Assembly (NCBI GenBank): GCA_009929775.1
Contig: RZZS01000026.1
Span: 1 to 34,136, forward strand
Direction: 5' to 3'
Origin: Alphaproteobacteria bacterium
GTDB taxonomy: Bacteria > Pseudomonadota > Alphaproteobacteria > Micavibrionales > Micavibrionaceae
DNA: 34,136 nt
The first letter of the stretch is position 1. Each line of letters opens with the position of its first letter. Shown here piece after piece: positions 6,191-12,929 of this stretch. The notes below the pieces were generated by a model that worked only from the letters and a program-made list of their open reading frames with translations, did not search any database and had not been told where the DNA came from. The translations under genes and the position numbers were made by a program.

Positions 6191-7276
6191 ATGGATTTTT
6201 TTGCCGCTCCGACTGCTCCCTATGATTCCGCCGCTGCGGAAGCCTTCGCGGAAACGATGGCCGCGACACTTAACGCGGGTGCAGTTTCGGCCATGACGTC
6301 CGTCGGCCACCGCATCGGGCTTTTTGACGTTATGGCGGCCATGCCTCCCTCTACGAGCGCAAGGATCGCCGAACACGCCGGCCTTTCGGAACGCTACGTG
6401 CGCGAGTGGCTCAAGGCCATGGTAACCGGAAGGGTCATTGAATACGATCCTCTGTCGGAAACCTACAGCCTCCCGCCTGAGCGCGCGGCCTGTCTTACCC
6501 GAAATGCTCCGCTCGGAAATCTTGCCGTCTACTCGCAGTTCGTAACGCTGGTGGGTGAGGTGCAGGACAGGCTGCTTGATTGCTTCAGGACTGGCGAGGG
6601 GACGCGCTACGGCGAATATCCCTGTTTCCACCAGATTATGGCCGAGGATAGCGACCAGACCGTTACGGCGAGCCTTTTCGAACATATTTTGCCGCTTGCG
6701 GAGGGCATTATGGAGCGTCTCGACGAAGGGATTGACGTTCTTGATGCAGGTTGCGGGCGCGGGGCGGCTGTCGTTGCCATGGCTCTCGCCTACCCGGAAA
6801 GCCGGTTCACAGGCTATGATCTTTGCGGGGACGCTATCGCCTTCGCGTCCGAGAGGGCGGAGGAGGCTGGCGTTGACAATGTGACGTTCGAGCATTGCGA
6901 CATGTCGGATTTTTCCGACCGGGAATGCTACGATTTCGTTACCAGCTTTGATGCTGTTCATGACCAGAAGGACCCGCAGCAACTTTTGAAGGCGATCCGC
7001 GGTACTCTAAGGGCTGGTGGAACTTACCTCATGCAGGATATCGGACGCTCTGCGCGGCTCGAGAAGAATATGAATTTTCCTCTGGCTCCGTTGCTGTACG
7101 CCATCTCCTGCGCCCACTGCATGCCCGTCTCGCTTGGTCAGGGAGGGAAGGGGCTTGGCACAATGTGGGGATGGGAAACAGCGCAGACCATGCTGGAGGA
7201 TGCCGGTTTCCGCGACATCAGGCGCAATCTGCTGCCGCATGATCCGATGAACGTCTGGTTTGTGGCTAATCCTTGA
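6191..7276 (+). CDS. class I SAM-dependent methyltransferase with N-terminal winged-helix domain
   Basis: Residues about 43-95 form a winged-helix-like segment (IGLFDVMAAM, ARIAEHAGLSERYVREWLKAMV) of the sort that dimerises or gates the active site in O-methyltransferases and in the Rv2258c-like family. The Rossmann methyltransferase core follows: motif I DVLDAGCGRGAAVVAMA (183-199), motif II FTGYDLCGDA, motif III around EHCDMSDF, and LRAGGTYLMQDIG later. The length (361) and the ending with PHDPMNVWFVANP fit the Rv2258c-like group, whose substrate is not known. GGAGG lies eight bases before the ATG. It stands alone between the b561 fusion and fzlA; two small stems follow the stop. The substrate cannot be inferred from context. 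Confidence 0.85.
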   Translation: MDFFAAPTAPYDSAAAEAFAETMAATLNAGAVSAMTSVGHRIGLFDVMAAMPPSTSARIAEHAGLSERYVREWLKAMVTGRVIEYDPLSETYSLPPERAACLTRNAPLGNLAVYSQFVTLVGEVQDRLLDCFRTGEGTRYGEYPCFHQIMAEDSDQTVTASLFEHILPLAEGIMERLDEGIDVLDAGCGRGAAVVAMALAYPESRFTGYDLCGDAIAFASERAEEAGVDNVTFEHCDMSDFSDRECYDFVTSFDAVHDQKDPQQLLKAIRGTLRAGGTYLMQDIGRSARLEKNMNFPLAPLLYAISCAHCMPVSLGQGGKGLGTMWGWETAQTMLEDAGFRDIRRNLLPHDPMNVWFVANP

Positions 7277-7284
7277 GATGGCGA

Positions 7285-7326
7285 GCAATTTTCTTTAGAA
7301 TTGCGATTATCATTTGATAAAAAAAA
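7285..7326 (+). other. two adjacent AT-rich stem-loops after the methyltransferase gene
   Basis: GCAATT (7285-7290) pairs with AATTGC (7299-7304), and TTATCA (7307-7312) pairs with TGATAA (7315-7320), followed by a run of A rather than T. They sit between the methyltransferase stop and fzlA. They are not a canonical terminator and could be part of the fzlA promoter region. Confidence 0.3.
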
Positions 7327-7370
7327 TGCCATACTTGGATGCTACCTGATCCGGCAATCTGAGGAGCGTT

Positions 7371-8039
7371 ATGAGGACGCTGTATCATCTCTGGCTTCAC
7401 CCATACTCGCGCAAGGTTCGTATCGTCCTTGCGGAAAAGAAGCTGGAGTTCGAACTCAAGATCGAAAAAATCTGGGAGCGCCGGACAGAATTCCTTGCGC
7501 TCAACCCTGCGGGCGACGTCCCGGTCCTCATCGAGCCTGACGGGACGACCCTCGCCAACAGCTCGGTCGTTTGCGAATATCTGGAAGAGGTCTATCCCGA
7601 AACCAACCTGCTTGGCATGGATCCGGTTCAGCGTGCCGAGACTCGTCGCCTCGTCGGGTGGTTCGACGTCAAGTTCAACCGGGAAGTGACGGACAATCTC
7701 GTTGGCGAGAAGCTGATGAAGCGGTTTCTCAAGCTCGGCGAACCGCATGGCCCCTCGATTCGCGCGGGTCACGCGAACGTCCATTATCACCTTGACTATA
7801 TTGGCTTTCTGACCGAGCGGCGCAACTGGCTTGCGGGCGATAACTTTTCTCTTGCCGATATTGCCGCGGCCTCGCATCTGTCCGCTATCGACTATATTGG
7901 CGACGTGCCGTGGGAAGAACATCAGGCCGCGCGCGACTGGTACGCCCGTGTCAAGTCCCGTCCGTCCTTCCGGGCTCTTCTTGAAGACAGAATTCCGGGA
8001 TTTACGCCCGCACAGCACTATGAAGATACCGATTTCTGA
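7371..8039 (+). CDS. fzlA: FzlA-type GST-fold FtsZ-binding division protein
   Basis: The protein has a glutathione-S-transferase fold: a thioredoxin-like N-terminal domain (RTLYHLWLHPYSRKVRIVLAEKKL, ALNPAGDVPVL, ANSSVVCEYLEE) and an all-helical C-terminal domain. Specific features match Caulobacter FzlA as I remember it rather than catalytic GSTs: WERRTEFLALNPAGDVPVL, FDVKFNREVTDNLVGEKLMKR, NVHYHLDYIGFL, and the short tail ending DTDF. FzlA binds and curves FtsZ filaments and links the Z-ring to wall synthesis; it is cytoplasmic and essential in Caulobacter. GAGGAG lies four bases before the ATG. It is followed by an SDR-type oxidoreductase, a pairing seen in other alphaproteobacteria. Annotation as a generic GST is likely elsewhere and would be misleading. 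Confidence 0.82.
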   Translation: MRTLYHLWLHPYSRKVRIVLAEKKLEFELKIEKIWERRTEFLALNPAGDVPVLIEPDGTTLANSSVVCEYLEEVYPETNLLGMDPVQRAETRRLVGWFDVKFNREVTDNLVGEKLMKRFLKLGEPHGPSIRAGHANVHYHLDYIGFLTERRNWLAGDNFSLADIAAASHLSAIDYIGDVPWEEHQAARDWYARVKSRPSFRALLEDRIPGFTPAQHYEDTDF

Positions 8040-8099
8040 ACTATAACTTGTCTTATAAGTAAGAAATCAGGTGCCCCCGTGCATTTCAGGGAGAATGCT

Positions 8100-9011
8100 T
8101 TGAAACAACTTTTTTGTTTCGGATATGGCTATACATGCGACCATCTCGGTCATTTCCTCCAGCAACTCGGCGGCTGGAACGTCGGCGGAACGACTCGCGA
8201 TCCCGAAAAGAAGGCCGAACTGCGCGCCCGCGGCATTCGCGGCCATGTTTTCGACTACACCCACCCTTTGAGCGACCCGCTTTTTATTCTGAATGACGTC
8301 ACGCATCTGCTGGTTTCGACGCCGCCGGGCGACGAAGGCGACCCGGCCTTCATGATTCATGCCGAGGATATCATTCAAATTCCCACGCTGGAGTGGGTCG
8401 GCTACCTGTCGACGACCGGGGTGTACGGCGATCGTCAGGGGGCCGTCGTCGATGAAACTTCGGAGCTGCGTCCGTCCTCGAGACGCGGTTCGCGGCGCGT
8501 ACGGGCCGAGGAGCAGTGGCTTTCGCTGATGCGCGCGTACAACCTGCCGGTCCACATTTTTCGCCTGTCCGGTATTTATGGTCCGGGCCGCAGCGCCCTC
8601 GATTCGGTCCGTGCGGGCGTCGCGCGCCGGATCGACAAACCGGGGCACGCCTTCGGGCGCATCCATGTCGAGGATATCGCGCAAATCCTGTACGCCTCGA
8701 TGATGCATCCGAATCCCGGTGCGATTTACAATGTCAGCGACGATTTTCCCGCGCCGAGTCACGAGGTGATCGCCTATGCCTGCGAACTCCTCGGCATCCA
8801 GCCTCCTCCGCTCATCGCCTACGACGAGGCCGACCTCGCCCCGATTGCCCGGAGCTTTTACTCCGACAACAAGCGCGTCTCGAACCGGCGGATCAAGGAC
8901 GAACTCGGCGTCACGCTCCGCTACCCCGACTATATGCACGGTCTGACGGCCTGCCTCGAGGCGGAACAGTTTGCGCTCGCGGAGTTGCAGAAGGTGGAAA
9001 ACACAGGGTAA
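8100..9011 (+). CDS. SDR-family NAD(P)-dependent oxidoreductase (epimerase-like)
   Basis: The N-terminus KQLFCFGYGYTCDHLGHFL is a Rossmann nucleotide-binding turn (GxGxxxxxL type). Later come LSTTGVYGDRQGAVVDE, which contains the conserved YG(D) region of extended SDRs, FRLSGIYGPGR, and RIHVEDIAQIL. Together these match the atypical SDR group related to E. coli YeeZ, whose substrate is unknown. I choose the TTG at 8100 because AGGGAG lies six bases upstream; a GTG at 8079 would add seven residues (HFRENAL) that look like the translated ribosome binding site. A 60-base gap separates it from fzlA, so a shared transcript is plausible. A GC-rich hairpin follows the stop. Confidence 0.82.
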   Translation: MKQLFCFGYGYTCDHLGHFLQQLGGWNVGGTTRDPEKKAELRARGIRGHVFDYTHPLSDPLFILNDVTHLLVSTPPGDEGDPAFMIHAEDIIQIPTLEWVGYLSTTGVYGDRQGAVVDETSELRPSSRRGSRRVRAEEQWLSLMRAYNLPVHIFRLSGIYGPGRSALDSVRAGVARRIDKPGHAFGRIHVEDIAQILYASMMHPNPGAIYNVSDDFPAPSHEVIAYACELLGIQPPPLIAYDEADLAPIARSFYSDNKRVSNRRIKDELGVTLRYPDYMHGLTACLEAEQFALAELQKVENTG

Positions 9012-9015
9012 ACGG

Positions 9016-9047
9016 GGTAGCCGCCCGATGTCCGTCGGGAGGCTACC
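9016..9047. terminator. GC-rich hairpin between convergent genes
   Basis: GGTAGCC (9016-9022) pairs with GGCTACC (9041-9047), and inside it CCCGA (9024-9028) pairs with TCGGG (9035-9039), with one mismatch between the two stems and a six-base loop. It follows the SDR stop by four bases and faces the Gly-rich gene that ends at 9072, so it probably ends transcripts from one or both sides. A T-run is lacking. Confidence 0.5.
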
Positions 9048-9071
9048 TGAGCTAATTTGAAGAACTATTCA

Positions 9072-9383
9072 CTAGTGGGTCGTATGAAAGCGTCCTGCCT
9101 TGCCTTTTCCTCGAACGGCAGCTTTTCCGTCAACGCCGCCTTTTCCTATGGCAATACCCTTTCCGTTCACCTCCCCGGTACCTTTTTTGTAACGGATTTT
9201 GCCGTCGTCGCCCCTGTAAATGGCAACGCCTTTGCCAGCGGCGGTGCCAGATCCTACCGCAACTCCCTTGCCGAACGCCTGACCGTCCCCTCTTGCTTTT
9301 CCCGCGAGGGCGGATTGAGGCGTTGAGAGGGTGAGTGCGGCAAGTGCGGCAACTCCCAGATACCAGAATGTGTGCATTTTCAT
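9072..9383 (-). CDS. exported Gly/Lys-rich repeat protein, unknown
   Basis: The 103-residue chain begins with a clear Sec signal peptide (about 1-27, LGVAALAALTLSTPQSALA). The mature part is almost only Gly, Lys, Ala, Val and Ile arranged as loosely repeated blocks: AFGKGVAVGSG, AAGKGVAIYRG, VNGKGIAIGKG and VDGKAAVRGKG. The alternation of glycine with small hydrophobic residues suggests a flat repetitive beta structure, and the net charge is strongly basic. There are no cysteines. AAGGAG lies six bases before the ATG, so the start is secure. I know of no family. A surface, wall-binding or nucleator-like role is possible but is speculation. Confidence 0.78.
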   Translation of the reverse strand: MKMHTFWYLGVAALAALTLSTPQSALAGKARGDGQAFGKGVAVGSGTAAGKGVAIYRGDDGKIRYKKGTGEVNGKGIAIGKGGVDGKAAVRGKGKAGRFHTTH

Positions 9384-9495
9384 CGTAGTCTCCTTTGCGT
9401 GAATGGGCCAATACCCGTATTACGGGGCGCGAGGGAAAACCCTTCGAAAAAAATTCAAGAAAATAGATTTTGGCGGGGCGGCAGACAATCGGGGC

Positions 9496-11478
9496 TCAGC
9501 GGCCTTTGGTCCGGTCGTACTTCCCCGCATCGAACGGCAACCGGACGGTTACGGTCGTGCCGACGCCCAGGGTCGATTCGATATGCAACGTGCCGCCGTG
9601 CATTTCGGTGAGTTCCTTGGTGATGGCAAGGCCCAGGCCCGAGCCTTCGTGGTCGCGTGTGTACTGGGAGGCGGCCTGCTCGAAGGGGCGGCAGATGCTG
9701 GAGAGCTTGTTGGCGGGGATGCCGATGCCGTTGTCGGTGACCTTGATTGAAACGTAGTCCTCGCGCTCCAGGCACTCGATCTTTACGCGCCCGCCGGGTC
9801 CGGTGAATTTCACGGCGTTCGATAGCAGGTTCAGCATGATTTGCATAACCGCCCGCCGGTCGGCGACGATCTGCAGATCCTCGTTGGCGATTTCAAGTTC
9901 GACCGAGAGACCTGCATCGCGGGCCTTGCTGTCGACCATGTGCAGGGCGAGGCGAATGACTTTGGCGACATTGATGTCCTCGAGATCGAGTTCGTATTTT
10001 CCGGCCTCGATCCGGGACATGTTCAGAATGTCGCTGATGAGATCAAGGAGATGCTCGCCGCTCTCGCGGATTCCATTGATGTATTCAAGATATTTTTCGG
10101 TGCCGATGGGGCCGAGCAACTGCTGCTGCATCATCTCCGAAAAGCCGATAATGGCGTTGAGCGGCGTGCGCAGCTCATGGCTCATGTTGGCGAGAAACTG
10201 GGACTTCGCGGCGTAGGCGCGTTCGGCGGCGTCCTTGGCGGCGCGCAGGTTGATTTCGTGGATCGTGCGCTCGGTAATGTCCTGCATGATGCCGAACAGG
10301 CCCACGACCTCGTCGCCGCCGTCCATCTCGCAGCGGCCCTGACAGCGCACGTAGCGCGTTTCGCCGTCCGGGCGCAGGACGCGGAACTCCATGTCGTAGT
10401 CGTTGCCCTCCAGAATCGCGCGCTGGAAGGCCTGCAGAAGGCGGCCGACGTCACGGCGGTGGACATAGTCGGAAAGGTTGTCAAGCGAGGGCGTGAAGCG
10501 ACCGCGCTCGATGCCGAAAATCTTGTAAATTTCGTCCGAAAAATCAATGTGATCGTCGCCGATGGTCCAGTGCCAGTGTCCCATGCGCCCGATCGACTCG
10601 GCTTCGGAGAGCTGCGCCTCCCGCTCACGCAGCGCTTCCTCGTGCGTCTTGATGGCCGTCAGGTCGCGGCCGACGCAATAAAGATTGCCTCCGACCCGCT
10701 GAAAGCGCCAGTCCATCCAGTGCAATGTGCCCTCTGCGTCGAGCATTCGCGATTCGAAATCGATGACGGTGCCGTCCGTGCTGTCGTTTTCCCGCGTAAT
10801 GCCGTGCAGCGAGGTGCGCACCGGGCCACGGTCGTCGGGAACGACGAGATCGAGAAACGTCAGCGCCCGGAGCTTTTCATCGGGAAAACCGAGCAACGCG
10901 TTGAACGTCCCGTTGACGCGTTTGAAACCGCCATCGAGAGCCGTAACGGCCATCAGATCATGGGAGAGATTCATGAAATGCCGAAGCTCGCCTTCCGCGC
11001 TCTCGCGCGAAATCTTGTCCTCGCCGGCCTGCCGGATTCGTTCGCTCTCGGTGATGAGTTTGAGGACGCTTTCGGGTTTGCTCGGGCCGTGACCGCCGGT
11101 TGATCCGATCAGGTATTTTCGCCCGTCCGGAACCGACAACCACTCAAAGTAAAACGACCGGGTATGCGTGTCGCCGCCGACGACGACCGGGTGCTCGCCC
11201 GGACGCAGGGCCGCGACCCATGGATCCATTGCCGAACTTGAGGCGAACATGTGGGTCGACGAAAATGCCTCGTCCCCGTCGGCGATTCGAATGATGTCGG
11301 AGGCTTTGGACCGGCGGGCCTGTTCGAGGTCCATGCCGGCAAGAACGCAGAAGGCGTCACTCGCGTAAACAATCGTTCCGTCCTCGTCGATGGCCACGCG
11401 CGGATAGTCGGCAGGCTCGTTCTGACGGCGCGACAGAAGGGGCTTTTTTTTCTGTTTTGCGGCGGACCTGGTGGACAT
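9496..11478 (-). CDS. sensor histidine kinase with three PAS domains
   Basis: This 660-residue protein has no membrane segment or signal peptide, so it is probably a cytoplasmic sensor. A basic N-terminus (AAKQKKKPLLSRR) leads to a degenerate PAS domain (about 24-130), then PAS domains at about 165-280 and 290-405, the last ending in a PAC motif (MQDITERT). The kinase core has the H-box FLANMSHELRTPLN with phospho-acceptor H434, then N-box QIMLNLLSNAVKF, G1 DNGIGIP, F-box PFEQA and G2 GSGLGLAITKEL. No receiver domain is attached and no response regulator lies nearby, so it is an orphan. GGGAG lies six bases before the ATG at 11478; the frame is open eight codons further. The input signal is unknown. 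Confidence 0.92.
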   Translation of the reverse strand: MSTRSAAKQKKKPLLSRRQNEPADYPRVAIDEDGTIVYASDAFCVLAGMDLEQARRSKASDIIRIADGDEAFSSTHMFASSSAMDPWVAALRPGEHPVVVGGDTHTRSFYFEWLSVPDGRKYLIGSTGGHGPSKPESVLKLITESERIRQAGEDKISRESAEGELRHFMNLSHDLMAVTALDGGFKRVNGTFNALLGFPDEKLRALTFLDLVVPDDRGPVRTSLHGITRENDSTDGTVIDFESRMLDAEGTLHWMDWRFQRVGGNLYCVGRDLTAIKTHEEALREREAQLSEAESIGRMGHWHWTIGDDHIDFSDEIYKIFGIERGRFTPSLDNLSDYVHRRDVGRLLQAFQRAILEGNDYDMEFRVLRPDGETRYVRCQGRCEMDGGDEVVGLFGIMQDITERTIHEINLRAAKDAAERAYAAKSQFLANMSHELRTPLNAIIGFSEMMQQQLLGPIGTEKYLEYINGIRESGEHLLDLISDILNMSRIEAGKYELDLEDINVAKVIRLALHMVDSKARDAGLSVELEIANEDLQIVADRRAVMQIMLNLLSNAVKFTGPGGRVKIECLEREDYVSIKVTDNGIGIPANKLSSICRPFEQAASQYTRDHEGSGLGLAITKELTEMHGGTLHIESTLGVGTTVTVRLPFDAGKYDRTKGR

Positions 11479-11547
11479 GGTTACTCCCTGACCAGTAAAC
11501 ATAATCCTATTGCTCGCGGTTTGCCAGTTTTCCTGTTGGCAATCAAC

Positions 11548-11580
11548 AAAAAAACCGCCCGGGGTCGCAGGCGGCTTTTT
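11548..11580. terminator. bidirectional rho-independent terminator
   Basis: CCGCC (11555-11559) and GGCGG (11570-11574) form a stem with a ten-base loop. On the minus strand a T7 run follows (A run at 11548-11554), ending the redoxin operon whose last stop is at 11602. On the plus strand TTTTT follows at 11576-11580. Just beyond it, at 11521-11542, the inverted repeat TTGCCA-N10-TGGCAA lies upstream of the histidine kinase gene and could be an operator. Confidence 0.7.
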
Positions 11581-11601
11581 CGGCTTTCCGGTGAGTCGCT
11601 C

Positions 11602-12204
11602 TTAATACTTGACTCCGCACCCGTACGGTTTGGTTTCGGGTATAGCGACCGGTTCCCCTGCGGCAAGATGCTCGAGGGCGGCCAGCACGTAATTGTCCGC
11701 CTCGGACGGGTCTATCTCGTAGTCGGATTCGCTGTCGATCGCGCCGCTGTAGGCCAGCCTTCCTTGCGCGTCGACGACGAACATGTGCGGCGTGGTTTTC
11801 GCTCCGAACGCGTGTCCGATTTTGCCGCTTTCGTCGAGGATGAAGGCGGTGGGCGCGGCGGCAAAGTCATTCTGGCGGGCTTTGGCCTCGTCGACGCTCA
11901 TGTGGCCGGGCTTACCGGGGGCCGACGAGGAAATCGTCAGCCACACGACGCCGTTCGCGGCAGCGTGCTTTTGAAGCTTTTGCATGTTGCCGGTCTTGTA
12001 ATGGCGGGCGACGCACGGGCACATGCCGTCGGTCCACTCAAGCACGACGTGCCTGCCGCGATAATCCGAAAGCTTTACGGCGTTTCCGTCGATGTCCAGG
12101 GCTTCGAAGTCAGGAGCCTCTTCGCCGATCGCCGGGGCGGCGAAGGCGGGGGCGGTGCCAAGAAGCGCTAGACATGCGAACAGGGCGAGGGCGGTTTTAA
12201 ACAT
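11602..12204 (-). CDS. periplasmic redoxin (AhpC/TSA-thioredoxin fold), CPC variant
   Basis: A signal peptide (about 1-22, ending APAFA) precedes a thioredoxin-fold redoxin: GEEAPDFEALDIDGNAVKL, VVLEWTDGMCPCVARHY, and DESGKIGHAFGAKTTPHMFVVDAQG with the cis-proline TTP. The nucleophilic cysteine sits in CPCVARHY, and the chain ends with YGCGVKY, whose cysteine is likely the resolving partner. It is about 200 residues long and is a paralogue of the protein at 12287-12916, differing by having Cys instead of Phe two positions after the first cysteine. GGAG lies about seven bases before ATG 12204. It is the last gene of the thiol-transporter operon, separated from the second redoxin gene by a long hairpin. 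It probably receives electrons from the DsbD/ScsB-like protein. Confidence 0.85.
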   Translation of the reverse strand: MFKTALALFACLALLGTAPAFAAPAIGEEAPDFEALDIDGNAVKLSDYRGRHVVLEWTDGMCPCVARHYKTGNMQKLQKHAAANGVVWLTISSSAPGKPGHMSVDEAKARQNDFAAAPTAFILDESGKIGHAFGAKTTPHMFVVDAQGRLAYSGAIDSESDYEIDPSEADNYVLAALEHLAAGEPVAIPETKPYGCGVKY

Positions 12205-12229
12205 TCTTTCTCCATGGTTCCATCGTGGG

Positions 12230-12260
12230 GGCGTCACTTCCGCGAGGCGGAAGTGACGCC
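12230..12260. other. perfect 14-bp stem-loop between two redoxin genes
   Basis: GGCGTCACTTCCGC (12230-12243) and GCGGAAGTGACGCC (12247-12260) are exact reverse complements around the loop GAG. It lies in the 82-base gap between the two redoxin genes. There is no T-run in either direction, so it is more likely an mRNA-stabilising or processing stem, or a protein-binding palindrome, than an intrinsic terminator. Confidence 0.75.
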
Positions 12261-12286
12261 AATATTACTGGTTTTCGGCAAACCTG

Positions 12287-12916
12287 TCAGTACTTGACCG
12301 AGCAGCCGTAGGGCTGTGTTTGCGGCGTGGCGACCGGCTCGTCGGCGGCCAGATTCTTCAGGGCTGCGATCACATAATTTTCGGCGTTTTCAATGTCGGC
12401 TGGGGACGGGCTCGGGACGCTGTCGATGGCCCCCGCGTAAACGAGCGTGCCTTCCGCGTCGATCACGAACATATGCGGCGTTGTGCTCGCGCCGTACAGC
12501 TTGCCGATTTTGCCGCTTTCATCAAGGACCTTGGCCGTCGCGTTCGCACCAGCGTCGTCCATGATGCTTTGTGCTTCTTCGGCACTGACGTGGCCCTGAT
12601 TACCGGGAGCTGACGAAACGATTGTGATCCAGTGCGCATCGAAGTCATCCGTGGCCATCTGTTGCGTGGCCTGCATGTTCCCGGCGCTGTAATGTTTGAC
12701 GACGAAAGGGCACTCGTGGTTTGTCCATTCGAGGACGACCGGTTGTCCCTGCAGATCCGATAGCTTGACGGTCGAGCCGTCGATTGTCACGGCCTCGAAA
12801 TCCGGCGCCGGCTGGCCGACGACGGCCTGCGGCGCTTCTTGTGTGTCGTCCTGTGCGATTGCCGGAGCGCCAGTCAGAAGCGCGAGGGCAAAAACGGGTA
12901 GAATGGCTTTGAGCAT
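12287..12916 (-). CDS. periplasmic redoxin (AhpC/TSA-thioredoxin fold), CPF variant
   Basis: The 209-residue protein has a Sec signal peptide (about 1-21, ending APAIA), an acidic spacer, and a redoxin domain: VGQPAPDFEAVTIDGSTVKL, VVLEWTNHECPFVVKHY, DESGKIGKLYGASTTPHMFVIDAEG, and a C-terminal YGCSVKY. The first cysteine is in CPFV; the only other cysteine of the mature chain is in YGC, so these two probably form the redox pair. This CPFV...YGCSVKY type is widespread in alphaproteobacteria. AAGGAGG lies eight bases before the ATG and starts right at the stop of the DsbD-like gene, so translation is likely coupled. It is probably a substrate that the membrane transporter keeps reduced. Confidence 0.87.
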   Translation of the reverse strand: MLKAILPVFALALLTGAPAIAQDDTQEAPQAVVGQPAPDFEAVTIDGSTVKLSDLQGQPVVLEWTNHECPFVVKHYSAGNMQATQQMATDDFDAHWITIVSSAPGNQGHVSAEEAQSIMDDAGANATAKVLDESGKIGKLYGASTTPHMFVIDAEGTLVYAGAIDSVPSPSPADIENAENYVIAALKNLAADEPVATPQTQPYGCSVKY

Positions 12917-12929
12917 TGAGGTTTCCTCC

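Noticed and set aside
9841..11103. A 420-codon plus-strand frame opposite the histidine kinase
   Set aside because: The minus strand encodes complete H, N, G1, F and G2 boxes, so the plus-strand frame is a shadow.
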